Shown: in pieces, positions 12,201-26,300 of the stretch | Position numbering within the stretch: position 1 is the first letter of the stretch | Layout: the number at the start of each line of letters is the position of its first letter | Assembly (NCBI GenBank): GCA_021292165.1 | Contig: CM037879.1 | Location: forward strand, 263,011,921-263,075,920 | From: Shinisaurus crocodilurus | Taxonomy: Eukaryota; Chordata; Lepidosauria; Squamata; Shinisauridae | DNA: 64,000 bases | Reading direction: 5' to 3' | Notes under the pieces: generated by a model | The model's database searches: none | What the model was told of the DNA's origin: nothing | The model's input: only the letters and a program-made list of their open reading frames with translations | Translations under genes and position numbers: made by a program

Positions 12201-14326
12201 GCTGTGTTTTTGCTGTCTGATTACTGTGAATAGGACTCGGGAGACTCCAGGTGGGAGTTTGGGATTTGACACAAATGAATGGCGCAGTGTACACCTATGC
12301 ATGTGTATTTAGAAGGCAGTCAACTCTGTTTAATGGGGTTTACTTCCTAGGGCAGCCTTCCCCAACCCAGCACCCTCCAGATGTGTTGGATTACAACCCC
12401 CATCATGCTCAGAGATGATGGGAGTTGTAGTCCAACCCATCCGGAGGGCCCTGGGTTAGGGAAGGCTGCCCTTGAGTGTTTTGCATTGCAGCCTCAGGGC
12501 TATTCCTATGCATGTTTATCTATGCATGTTTAGACAGAAAAAAGTCCTACAACTCCCAGCATGGCAGGCTTGGCAATGCTGGGAATAGTAGGACTTTTTT
12601 TTCCTGTCTGAACATGCATAGGATTGTGCCTTTAATGACATTTTATGGCTGTCGATGTCTTCCTAAATGGGCAAGAGGCTGTGAGAGCAGAAGCTGTGAG
12701 TCAGTGTGGTGTAGAGGTTATAGGGCTTGACTAGGATTTGGGAGATCTGGGTTCAGGTTCCCACTCACAGGGTGACTTTGGCTCAGTCATGACCTCTCAG
12801 CCTAGCCTACCTCATAGGGTAATTGTGAAAATAAATTGGGCTGGCTGGGAGGGAATAACCAGGTATGTCACTTGAGCTCCATGAAGGAAAGATGGCAAAC
12901 AAACATGAGATGTTGTACGTCTGTTAGCTTTGCAGAATTTATACTACCGCTTCTGCGATGACTTTGCAATGGTTATTGTTACAAATTTTGTTACCTTGTC
13001 TATTGCAGCAAATTGCCATTGCTGAATTGAATTGCTTTTTTAATTAATTCAGCCTGAATTTTGATTCATTTACTGTACTGTGTTACTGTCTTGATACGAA
13101 TTCGGTATGGCTGTTGAGTTATTTTCCAATTGTTTGATATATTGTTGTTACGGTATATTGGCTGTTATTCTGGCATTGTTATATTGAATGGCTTATTAAT
13201 TATTATTATCACATTTATATTCCACCTTTCTTTTCTCTTGTAAGGAGCCCAAGGTGGCTTATATGGTCCTCCTCCTCCTCCTCTCCATTTTATCGTCACA
13301 ACAACCCTGTTTAGGCTGAGTCATCCAGTGAGCTTCACGGCCAAGTGGAGACTAGAACCCAGGTCTCCTCAGTCCCAGTCCAGCACTCTAACCACTACAC
13401 CACACTGGCTCTCCCTGCTAGCTGTTTTGGGTTTCCTTTGGGTAAGAAGAGCAGGTTACAAGAATGAAATGAAATGAGTTGGTTGAAGGTGGATCAAGCT
13501 TGGGATACATTCTCTCTCCTTCTCCACTCCCCACCCCCCCAAGAATCTGATGCAGGCAGGGCCGGTGCTACCATTAGGCCAACTAGGCAGCTGCCTAGGG
13601 CGCAGGGCTAAAGGGGGCTCCAGAAACGCCTTGAAAAAAAAATACAGCGCTCTCAAGTGGGAAGGGGGGCGCTAAATATCTGATCTTGCCTAGGGCACCA
13701 AACTGCCTTGCACCGGTCCTGGATGCAGGGTATCAGATTCTGGACCTGTTGCTCTGCAGGTATGCCTGCTTACCTCCATTTCTGCTCTGTTGTGTATTTC
13801 CAAATAAAGCAAATGTTGCCAAGATTCCCTATGGGTCCAGTGCTCTCTTATCCAAAAGGGAACTAAAAACTCAGTAGCCCTGTCCCCGGAACTGCTCTCC
13901 ACTCGGGGGAGTGAGGAATATGGAACAATATATCATTCAGCATTAAGATTCTTTTTGCTTGCTTACTTTTAATTCAGTTAGAAATGCTTCTCTGTTTGGT
14001 ACAAAAACAGTGAAAGGACCGATCCCTGAAATATCTTTGATACCAGCATCCTGCAAAGAAGGAATGCAAAAAGTGAACATTTCAGTTAATGCCATTTTCA
14101 GGCAGTGGAGCTTTCCAGACCAGCAGGCTACCGGATGTGAAGAGCATTTGGTCACACCCCTCCCCTCATGGGTTCTTCTTTTTTGCCCCCCTTTTGGAGC
14201 TGTGGGTGTGTTTTTGTAAAGTTAGGGGTTTTCTCTCTACAACCCTTACCTTTACAACTCTCACATTGTCCCTGAGATTTATATTATCCCCACCTTATGT
14301 GGTGGTGGTGGTGGTGGTGGTGGTGG

Positions 14327-14357
<31 letters not shown>

Positions 14358-17300
14358 AATAATAATAATAATAATAATTTATTTTTGGTCATAAACCAAT
14401 ACAATCATAAACCAACACCTTATGTTAATAAACACCTTTATGTTTTCTCTGACAATATGTAAAGCACTGCTTCTCACACAGGTTGCTTTAACAAAGTAGT
14501 TTATAAACTACACAAGTTTCTTGAAATAAGTTGAATACGTAAGTTTCAGTTAATACTATTTAATCTGCTATCCTATTCCGTTTCTAAATTCACCCTCACC
14601 ATCTGTTCACATTAATACCGTATTTTTCCGTCTATAAGACGCCCCCATGTATAAGATGCCCCCCACTGGGCAGTTTTGCAACTGCACTGTTCTCTCCTTG
14701 GCTTACTTCCATGTATAAGACGACCCTCAATTTTTAGTCTAGCGATTTTAGGAAAAAGTATAGTCTTATACATGGAAAAATACTGTAATTCCTGCACTCA
14801 CTAACTCTAACTACTGTCTCTGATCAATCTGACTCAACTAATTCCTAACTAACTTAATCTGCCTCACACAGCACATATGCTTCACTGCCCCTTCACTCTC
14901 TCAGCCAATCAGCTCACATATGCAAATTCTTCCTGCCCATCATTTCTCACTCACCATAAAATACTCTACCATAAAATACAGAGATGCAACAGGAGTACCT
15001 ACCTATAGCCATAGACTCATAACAGGAACACATTACTATACCTACCATACAAACACATATTAATTTACACACAATATCATAACATCACACATTTGCCTTT
15101 GTAAAATGTTCTGTACATGTGGTTGAATGCCCACCAAGAGAGATCAAGACTTGGGAAGGCATTCTTCCTAGCATTAGACCAGGACACTTCTTACCATTAG
15201 ATATCCATTAAATCGAGTAGTGTTGAAATCCTTCGAGAGCTCCTGTAATAAATAATAATAATAATGATGATGACGACGACGACGACAATGACAGGAACTT
15301 ATGAAAATCATTGATGGCAAAATGTAAATGTAGATGCAGAAATAAACCTATGTTAGTTGGCAAGAAATGCAAAGATCTAGAACATGCTCAAGGCTGGGTG
15401 TGTATCCCTGGCCCAGCAGCTGATGCTCTTGCCAGTGATGGGAGTCTGCAAAGTTAACTCAAGGGACTGAGCTGCCCTGAGGCTTGTTGTGTACCGTATA
15501 TGGTGGGATATAACAGTATATGAGCAGCTGCTAATGTGCTTTCCTGCTATTTTGGATCATTTGGTTCTCTCTGGAACAGGGCCAGCGTTAAGGGTAGGCA
15601 TGGTCGGGCACCTGCCGAGAACCCACACCCTAGCTGGTGGGGCCCACTGACAAGAGCCCCCTGGAGTTGCTCCTCCTCTTTACCATTGCAACCTGCTTAT
15701 TCATCTGCTTCTCACTCCGGCCCAGACAACCGTGGTGGTGAAAAGGGGGAGCAGAAGATGCCACAGCCTACTTGCTCAGTGGCTCTCCGCCTGTCAAGCA
15801 AGCAAGTGCTAGCAATGATGAGAAAGAGGAGGAGGAGGAGCCAGAGCAGCTGGTGACAAGGGCGCCAAGAAGGTAGACTCACTGAGGGAGTGCGGGGGCA
15901 TTGAGGGTGTCTTTCCAAGGGCCCTCAAAAACATGGAGCTAGCCTTGGTCCGGAGTATCTCTTGCTCTGCCCAGGCCTCTGCTGTCCTCTTCCCCAAAAA
16001 GACCTTATGCCTCTTTAGAACTTTGAATACCATTTGGCTCTGAAGAGGTGGCAGTGGCAGAAGCAAAAAAGGGAGAGGAGCGGAGCGGTATGGTAGATGA
16101 CACTCCTCCAACTGCAAGTGTCCCTGAGGTGGAGAGCAGATTTTCTGTTGTGATCGAAGAAGTTATACATTAATATCAAAATAAATTTTAAAAAATGTAT
16201 TTGCCTAAGCTAGGGGTAAGCAGCCTGGTGCCCACCGGATGTTTTGAACTGCAGCTCTCAACAGGCCCAGCCACATGGTCAGGGATTATGGGAGCTGTAG
16301 TCCAGCACCAGGTTGCCTACCTCTGGCCTAAGGAATCCAAGCAACCTTTTAAAGGTGACCCACTTTGGACCAAATTAGATGTCTAGCAGGGCACTCTAGT
16401 TTTGGAACCCAGGTCTCTGCAGAAATGGCAGGGGAGAAGGGATTTTCAGGGGGAAACCAGAGAGTGGGACAAAGTGCTGCTTAACCCTTTCCCCATCAGA
16501 CACTTTCCTCTGAAAATGTTCACCATGTGGGATTCTGGATGTGTTTGTAGCATGACAGAGAAAAGCAGCTGGGAGAAGAGGTTGCAAGGGTAGCAGGTGC
16601 TGAAAGGAAGGGTTAAGCATCTCTCCACTAGCGGTGCATCCAATCCGGGTCGGCGCCTCCGAGTCGATTTTCGGGCTCGGCGCTGACCCAACTCCATTTT
16701 CTGAGCGGCACGGTGCACCGCTCGATAGGGCTGCTCCGGCCCGTTCACCACTGTTGAGACGCGACGGGACCCTGCACAGGCACAGAATGTGCCACAGGGG
16801 TCCAGCACGCCTGCGCAGGGTTCCGTCGCGTCATTTCTGGTCCCGGAAGTGATGCGACGGGACAGAACGGGCTGCGCGGGTGGCTTGCCGCGGAGTGGGT
16901 GAGCTGCCCCGAAGAAAAGGTAAGGCCTCACCGGGCGTGAGCGGGGCCAATTTTGGCCTCATTCTGCCCCAGCGAGGCTCGATCATACAACTCTACTCTC
17001 CACCCAGCCACCCAGGTCATCAAGGGTAGGCATGGTCAGGCACCAGGCGATGGCCCAACCTCAGGTGGGGCCTGGAATCGCTCCTCCTCTTCACATTGCA
17101 ACCTGCTTGTTTACCTGCCTCTTGCTCTAGCCCAGACAACCGTGATGGTGAGGAGGAGGAGAAGATGCTCCTACTGCCTACTTGCTCACTGGCTCTCTTC
17201 CTGTCAAGTAAGCAAGCAAGACATAGCAATGACGATGAAAGAGGAGCAGCAGCAGCTGGTGACAATGGCAGTGAAGGTATATTCATTGGAGGAGGGTCCC

Positions 17301-20300
17301 ACTGAGGATATCTTGCCCAAGGACCCTCAAAAACCTGGAACCAGCACTACACCCTCCTACCGCTTATCTCTGCAAATTGCCCTCGCGTCCCGTCCCTCTT
17401 TTTGGTGCAGATCGTCCAGTTGTTGCAGAGCATAAAGTTGTCTGGTAAGCATTCAGTAAAACAAATAAAAAATAAAGTTTCACCAGGAAGATGCTGCCTC
17501 TGCAAGTAAATCCGTCTCCAACATAACTGGGTCTACAGATACAGGTCCTTTCTGTCGTTTCAGAATCATTGCAGAGTGCGTTTCCTCCACAGCCACCGTT
17601 ATTCTGTTTGGAGAGAATCAAGATTTTTTTTAAAAAAGCAACCCTCTCCTGTAGAAATGTATCTCAGTGCTAGTTTAAAAGTGTAAATCAAGGCGGGTGG
17701 AGGTGGCAGAAGTCGGCCACTTCTAAGTTTCACTGATGTCAGTGTGATGTGTCTCTTCTGCAGCCACCACTGCTACACTTACTCACTTTCTTGTGGCACA
17801 GCGATTCCTCTTGCAGTGCCGTAGAGCAGAGCAGAGGTAGGCAACACAGGAAGCCCAAAGACAACATTTTTGGGGGCAAAAGCCTTCCCCAACCCGGTGC
17901 CTTTCAGAAGTATTGGACTACAACTCCCATAAGCCCCAGCCAGCATGGCCAATGATCAAGGATTATGGGAGTTGCCACAGAGGAAGGCACAAACACTGTA
18001 ACAATGTGCGGCTTCCAGGTTCCTCTCTAGTGCTGCAAGGAGGATCCATACAGCGCTAGAGGGTGAACAAGGAGGAAAGAAACATCGGAAAGGGAAGGCT
18101 GGAATCGCATGGTTGAAATATAGAACAACCCAGCCTTCCCCAACCTGGTGCCCTCTGGATGTGTTGAACTACAATTCCCAGCATGCCCCAGCCAGCATGG
18201 CTAATGGTTGGGAGGGCTGGGAGTTGTAGTCCAAAACATATGGAGGGCTCCAGGTTGGGGAATTGCATTTTCCCTTATATGCTGCTTGACCACTGGGAAA
18301 ATGCAATATCTCTGAAACAAAACGGCTTCTTTGAGTGATGGACAGATCCCGGATGCAATCAATGCACAGCAGTGGTGTGTGAGCTGTGCGATAAAGTGAT
18401 TGTCTGGAAAGGCCTTTGAATGCACAGGGCAGACACAATGCACACCTTGCAGGAAAATGTAAAATTTTTGCTTGTGACAAATGCAGAGCCTGCTAAATTT
18501 TTGAATCCTAATGTTATTTTTAATATATATCTCCTTATCTGTTATAGAACTTGGCTACCAAAATGTAAGGTGAAAATTTAATGTTGTCCAGGTAACCAGG
18601 ATGAGTGGAAGAAGGTGGTATTTTTGGAAAGTGGGCTTCAACATCTTGATATCAAGGTCTGTATTGGGGTATGATTTATTCTGGTAGATCTAGATGAAAG
18701 AAAGCTGGTTTCTTTAATGATTTCTGTGAAGTTATGCCTTACAGGGATTGGCCATGTTACAGCCAGATGGCAGGCTGCATGACAGCAGTACCAGATGAGC
18801 TATAAAAAACATGTTCTAAAACCATTTCAAATAGCTTTGTGATTACTGAAGCAAGAAACACACTAGCAAAATGAAGCTCACACAAAGGAATTGAAGAACA
18901 CAGCCCTCCCCACCTTTGATTGCATTTTTTATAGTTGTGGTTCGGGATTCAAATTCCAAGTAGCTCAGTCTTCGTACCAGGCACAAAGGGCCCATCAGTC
19001 TTAGATTATGCCTGCACCGGAGCTGCTCTGCAAGAGCTCTTTTAATCATTTCGTTTTGTCTGCTCTTTGTGCAATTGCAGTTCATATGTGCAAAGAACAA
19101 CAGAGAAGCTACGAGGGACCAGAAGTGACATCAAAAGGAAAAAAAAAATCAAAGCAGTTGACTTGTTAAGAAGTGTCCCCACTTGCTGCTTGAAAGTGCA
19201 GGCTGGCACATGCCTCCTCTTGCAAACACATTTACTCATGGATAGGTGCTCCAATTTGCCATTCAAACAGAAAGGAGATTAGTGCATAAGAAGAGCTGCG
19301 CTGGATCAGATCTAAGGCCTATAGTCCAGCATCCTGTTTCTCACAGTGGCCAGCCAGATGCTCCATGGGAAGCCACAAAGCAGGCTGGAGGACAATCACC
19401 CTCTCTTGCTGTTGCTCTCCAGCAACTGTTATTCAGAGACATACCGCTTCTGATATCAGAGGTAACACATAGCCATCTAACCATTGATAGTCTAATACTC
19501 CATGAATTTGCCTAATCCCCGGTTAAAGCAAGCATCTAAGTCCATGGCCATCCCCACATCTTGTAGCAGCAAATACCATTGTTTAACTACACACTGTATG
19601 AAGCAGTACTTCCTTTCGTCTGCACTGAATTGTCCGCCGTTCTACTTCATTGGATGACTCTGACTGTGATTATCCTGTGCAACTTGGGGCCAAAAGGACA
19701 TGCTTCACAGAGAAGAGCTTGGGGCAGGAGAGAAGGGTACTTAACCCTTCCCCTGCCTGGTCCTTTCAAGCTGCTAGCTGCTTTTCTTCCAGACAAGCGG
19801 AAATGCAAGGGAAACAAAGACCTGGAAGTTGGGCAAGGAACATGGGCTTGTCCAAAGCAAAGCAGCATGTAAGAAGGGTGTTTGCAAGAAAACCAGCACA
19901 CCAGAGACAAGTTAAGTGCCCTGCTCTTGCCCAAACCACTGTAAATTGTGCCCTCCCTGTGGCACAGGTTTGCACAGGAGAAGCATGTTGCTTGCTTTGG
20001 ACTCAGTGGGATGCCTAGCACTGCAAGAGTACAAGGTGGATCCTGAAGGTCAGGGGTGTCAAACCTTTTTTTTTTTTAGCCTGAGGGCCGCATTCAATTT
20101 TGGAGAAGCTCTCAAGGGCCAGCCACATTCTGGTGCCCTGGGCTTGAAGTCAAAAGGGGCGGGGCCAAAATACCAGAAACATCAGCAGATTGTCGCTTAA
20201 AGCTCTTACTGCCAATAACTAAGCCTTAGGAGAGGCGTTTTAACCTTTTAGAATGGGGGGGGGGACGGCACAAAGGCTGGGAAACAACTGAATACAGGCC

Positions 20301-23300
20301 TGGGGCTCACGCTGGCTCAGCTTGTCTGAGCGTGGAAAGCTAAGCAGGGTCAGGCCTAGTTATTACTCAGATGGGAGACCCCTCCTCTAGTTTCTTGCAT
20401 TGAGCAGGGGGTTGGACTTGATAGCCTTATAGGCTCCTTCCAACTCTATGATCCTATAAACAAACAATTGGCACTCAGGGTAAAGGGGGAAGGACCATCT
20501 AAGAAACCCCAGGGGGACAGATTGGGACCACAGGTGGGCTGGATTTGGCCCACAGGGCCTGTGGTTCAGCACTCTTGATGCAGGTTAATTTCAAAGAAGA
20601 GCTAGTCAGGCTCAAGCCTTCCTTGAAAGCCTTCAAACCTGAAAATCATTCCCCTGATGCCCATTGCATGGGCTGCAGATGCTCAGTGGTGGACCACATG
20701 CACCCGGCTGATCCTGGTGAGCCCTGGCTCAAATTAAATCCAGAGCAAATTTCAGCAGGTTGGCTGCACATCCATGTACAACTGGTAAGCAAGAGAATGG
20801 CAGCCAGGTGCAGGGCTCATGGGTCAGTTCCACATCGATGTGTAGGAGATGTTAAAAAGTGCCTGTCAGGAAATGCCTTGAATATACCATGGATCTCTGC
20901 AGGAGAAGTATGTGACGCACATCAAAAGGCAGGGTCAGTCAAAAACTGTACTGATATGAATGTACTCACAAATAAACATCGACTGATGTAGGTGCATGTT
21001 TTGCCATCCCCAGAATAGCCATTTATACAGTTACACGCTGCCTGCCAGGATAAGGAAACAACCCATGTCATTGTCAAAATATGTAATAAGACCTTTCAAG
21101 CATTTAATATCATTGGCTATGCTAATATGTATGGAAAATAAATAGGGCACAAAACAATCATTCTAGCCTATTCTGAGCTCACTTGTTTTGTTTGTAATTT
21201 TGCTTTGCTCATCTGCAAGCACATAATTGAACTATATTTTCTCATTGTTTCCAGGTGCCAGACTGCCAGTGCATTTTATCAAGCTGAAAGAGCTGAGATT
21301 CCATAGGTTCTGACTGCCTTATTATTGTTATTGTTATTGTTATTATTGGAAAGTATTATAACAACCTTCCATGTTTGAGGTCTTTACTTGTTGCTCCAAT
21401 ATCTTATATAGCTCAGTGTGAATACAAGTACCCAGATCTGGATACCCAGGAAACTTACCTTTATTATTTAGGCTATGAAGGCATGTCTTAGAATCCTCAA
21501 AATAAGAGCTTCGATTTTTTTTTTTAACTGTAAGATTTTGGACTTCATAATATAATATTCCCATTTATTTATGTATTTATTTCATTAAAGTATTTTATCC
21601 CATTCCTCAGCCAAACAGGCTCCCGGACTGGTTTACATACGATCATCATAATCCCCCCCCCCGTCTTTGGAGATCATACTGTCTGTAATATGTTTCCTCA
21701 CTATGTCCAAAGTATAATTAAACAAAGCACTTTATCAGCCTTCCCAAAGCCGGTGCCCTCCAGATGTGTTGGACTGCAACTCCCATGCTGGCTGGGGATG
21801 GTGGGAGTTGCGGTCCACCACATCTGGAGGGCACCAGCGTGGGGAAGTGATACATCACTAATTATTGCCTGCTTTGTGCATTAAAACAAGATGGGAAGTT
21901 GGGAACATTGCTTACCTGATTGGGGCCGGTGTGAGTGCACTCTGCATTTTTATCACATCCACCATTATTTTGCAAGCAGGGGTTGATTTCTTTATGTGAC
22001 CAAACAATGACAGGAGAAAAAGGTGAGTACCGTGCCAGAGGAATGCTGCCAATGAAACGTACTTGTTTCCAGTAACTCTTGCTGTTTGTTACCCAGAATA
22101 TCCTTCTAAAGAACTTCACTTTGGTTTGGTTTGCAAAATGGGAGGATGATATTTGTAGTAGCTCATGATGGCAGCATTCTACACTTTCCTTGAAGGAAAG
22201 CTACAACCTAATCAAAAGCCATTTCAAATCTTCTCTTTGATGAATAAGCTTTTCATGTGCATTGAATTTTTGACATGGGGGCACTTTGAAACAAACCACC
22301 CTCCGTGTGAATTGTGAAATGGTTCTTCTGTCCTGTTACACTTCCTCATTCTGAACACATGAATCACCTCTAAAACCAGATCATGAATGTGCAAGGTCCT
22401 GCACATGGGTAAGGTCCTGAAAATCGGCAGAAAAATTTGCAATCTTCAGCCCTCGTATTCCTGCAGGCAATAAAAAGGACACTCCCATGGAGTGTCTGGA
22501 CAAGCCCTAATCTTGGGTGTAGCTAATATGCATCTCTTGAAAAGAAATTACCGGTAGCCATGGTTTACACCACAATGTATTAATATACACAATACATGCA
22601 ATGTTAGATGAGCCTTGCCCAACTTGGTACCTCCAGATGTGTTTGACTACATCTCCCAGCATTCCTGGCCATTGGCTATGCTGGCTGGGGCTGATGGGCA
22701 CTGTAGTCCAATACATCTGGAGGGCACTAGGTTGTATTGTAGACATTACTGACAAAGAATAAACATTGCTGGCTATTTCTCAATTTCATACAGTCTGTAG
22801 GCACAGAGTGAGCACTCACGTAAGCAGACTATTCCATCTCCAGTGTAACCTGCTTTGCAAGCACATACTCTGTTTCCCGGAGTGGTACGTCTACATTCTG
22901 CTTTTTCAGAGCAACCTCCATTGCTGGCTTCGCATGCATCAATCGCTGTAAAAGCACACAAAATATAAGCTATGGTTGCAATCCTTGAACCACTTAGGGC
23001 AATAGCAAGTAGCAAACTCGGGTTTGCTGTACACTGTATGTGTACACCAGCCCACTAAGACTTGGCACCTGAAAGACCATATTATCCACTTTATTTATTA
23101 TATTTATATCCTACCTTTTTTCCTGCAAGGAACCCAAGGTGGCTTACATAGTCCTCCTCCTCCTCCTCTCCAATTTATCCTCACAACAACCCTGTGAGGT
23201 AGGTTAGGCTGAGAGTCTGTGTGACTGGCCCAAAGTCACCCAGCGAGCTTCATGCCTGAGTGGGGACTAGAACCCGGATCTCCTAGTCCCAGTCCAACAC

Positions 23301-26300
23301 TCCAACCATTACACAACACTGGCTCTCAATGACCCTGCCCAGGTTTTAAAATCTTCGGAGGAGGCCCTTCTCTTGGTCCCACTGCCACTGGAGGCACATT
23401 TGGTGGGGACCCGAGAGAGGACCTTCTTGGTGGCTGCTCCCAGGGTACGGAACTCCTTGCCACAGGAGGCTAGGTTGGCTCCCTTTCTGCTGTCCTTCCA
23501 CCAGTAGGCAAAGCAGGCCTTTGGCATGTAAGCTGATCAGTTGCTGAAGTGGGTTCTATTGCATGGAGTGCTGATTTGATTTCTTTTACTGTTGTATTCT
23601 TTTAATTGTGTTTTAATCTATTTGTTTTTATGAGGGGTTTTAACTGTTTATTTTAATCTTTGTTTTATTACTGTTTGCTGCCTTGAGCACAATTTTTGTG
23701 TGTGTAGGTAAGTAAGGCAGGCACCAATCCAATCAAACAAACCTAAGTGTTATTCTGGGCCTGCCGGCCATTTATTTCCTTTGTCAGACAGATCACAAGT
23801 TAGTAGCCCAGAACTGTTGAATGATACCTCTGTATGGGAACTAATTGACAGGAGATGGTTTCTTGATGGCTGAAGAAGAGCTCTCAAAGAACACAGTCAT
23901 CTGAATGTGGGGAAGGTGATCCCTCTGATAGGAAGAGAACACTGATGTATGGTGAGTGAATGAGTGAGTGAAGAAACAATGTATTTGCAGTTTGGGGCAG
24001 AGACAGAGAGTGTGAGACAGAGCAAGAGTGCAGTAAGTTAGCTGAAGGCTGGTGCAAGGTCAAGGGCCTCTTTTTGGAAATATGATGTCAGCCACCTTGT
24101 AGGAGTTCCTGTTGTTTGTCTCCACTTATGCTATTTGCAAATAAAGTAAATGCTACAAACAAGGCCTCCAGTGCCTTCTCCTCCAAAAGAAACCAAACCC
24201 AATTGCTGCTCCTGAAATTCCTCACTGCTTGGGGAAGTGGGGAGCACACAGCTCTAGTAATGAGTGAAGCGGTCCTATGCTGGGCTACCCCACTTGAAAG
24301 CAACAGGGAGGGGCCATGGCTCAGTGGCAGAGGACGTGCTTTGTATGCAGAAGGTCCCAGGTTTGATCCCCGGCCTCTCCAGGCAGGGCTGGAAAAACTC
24401 CTGCCTGAAACCCTGCGGAGCAGCGGTCTGTCAGTGTTGGCAATACTGGGCTAGATGGACGGATGGTCTGACTCAGTCCAGACCATCTTCCTATCTGGGA
24501 CCAGGAGTTCTGATGCTTTCCCAGTTCTTTTGTGAACACAAGGAAATGTTCAGCACTGGAGTATCCCCATGTGTGTAAACAGAGAGAATGTAACAGAACA
24601 GAACATAATGGGAAGCTTCTGTGCACATTAGGATTCACACCCAATGACTATTTTCCCACCACCTATGCGTGAAGCCATCCAGAAGATTATCTTCGAGCCC
24701 AACAATCCTGCAGTATAATTGCACATTCCATTATGTGATGCCTTTAGTTTTTGTGACAAGAAGAGAAGACATATCATCCAGATTCAGCCACAGCACCTCT
24801 TACATAGGCCCAATCGTATCATGACCCTGATGTCCAGCAATGACATGGACACAGAGACTGAGGGTACATCAGTGGTGCTGATGGAGGAGACTTGGAGCCT
24901 GAGCACCACAACTGAACCAGAACCCCTGGGATGACAGAGACCCCCCCCCCCAAGCCCAGACCAAAGCCCCACAGGGAGGAGATCCCTGAGACCACCGAGT
25001 CTACTGTCCTTAGGTTCATTGCATTGGCGCATCGGTTCTATGGACTGTGAGATCCCTGAGACCTCCAAGCCTAGATCAGAGATGGCAACCCCTGTCACTT
25101 GCAAGGAGGATGCTGGTCCCTTGCTGGAACTAAGGGCAGGGGCTGCCATCCCTGATTTAGGCTTGGGGGTCTCAGGGATCTCACACTCCATGGAGCCAGT
25201 GCACCTATGCAAGCCGCATGCCCAGTATGAACTTGTGAAGAGTGGATGGGAGTGGTCCCCCTTCCCGTTTAAGGCTGTGAACTCTTCAGCAAAGGGTTGG
25301 AGCAGCCCTTCCCCAACCTCGTGTCCTCCCAATGTGTAGCAGTGGAGGCTGCATATCTGCTCCAGATTTTAGCCTGAGCTTTAAAGAAGCTATCCATGGT
25401 GCTGAACCCTCCCCTCCCCATAAGTTTAGTACCATGGTTAGCTTCTTAAAAGTTCAGAGTAAAATCTGGAGCAGATATGCAGCCCTGCTGACATTGGAGT
25501 CACCAGTCTCCACTGTGTGGAGGACTACATTTCCCATCACCCCCAGCCAGCAAACATATGATCATGCTGCCTGGGGATGGTGGGGCTGTTCAACACATCC
25601 AGAGGTACCAGGTTGGGGAAGGCTGGTTTAGAATTTGAAAAGGGTGGTCAAGCTCAGTCAGGAAGCATAAAAGGACTCAGTTGAGAAGAAGCTCTGATTG
25701 GAGAACTTGTCTGGTCCCTGTGCTCTGTCCAGGGTCCTGAAAGTCCTGCTACAGACTGCCCTCATCTTCCAGCATCCGCATCTTGATGAAACCCCTGCCT
25801 GTGTCTGTTTCCTGTCTGTTCTCTCCTTCCGCTCCAGCCTGGCTTGCTGAATTCATACCTTTCTGATTTGCCTGTGAGCTCTTCATTGCCAGCACAGGAC
25901 AGATTGTGCAGAATATTCTAGCTGTCAAAGGTGTCTGCTGTTTCAGATGATGTACATCTATATATTTTTTAAAACCAACTGTTCATTTTAAATAAATTGG
26001 GAATGATTCCTGTTCTCAAATGATCCCACCTCCTACCACACCAACTCCTTTGTGAATAACAGAGAACATCTGTTATTGGGCAGATTAAAAATATAATGCC
26101 TAGATATATACATACATAAAATAGAAATATCTGTCCCAGCTAAACTGATCTTGATCTTTCCAATAGAAGAGAACAAAGTCCACTTGCCTGTACAATATGT
26201 CCCATTCCCTTTAAAGCCGGCTGCACACTTGCAATACGCTGAGCCCCCGGGATTGCGAAAGCAGCTAAGATGGAAAAAAAGAAGGAAAGTAACACACACA

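Noticed and set aside
14089..14394. 101-codon frame ending in Val/Met/Ile runs
   Set aside because: Translation of a compound trinucleotide microsatellite.
24784..25332. 182-codon minus open frame
   Set aside because: Covers an inverted repeat, with open frames on both strands; no recognisable domain or codon pattern.
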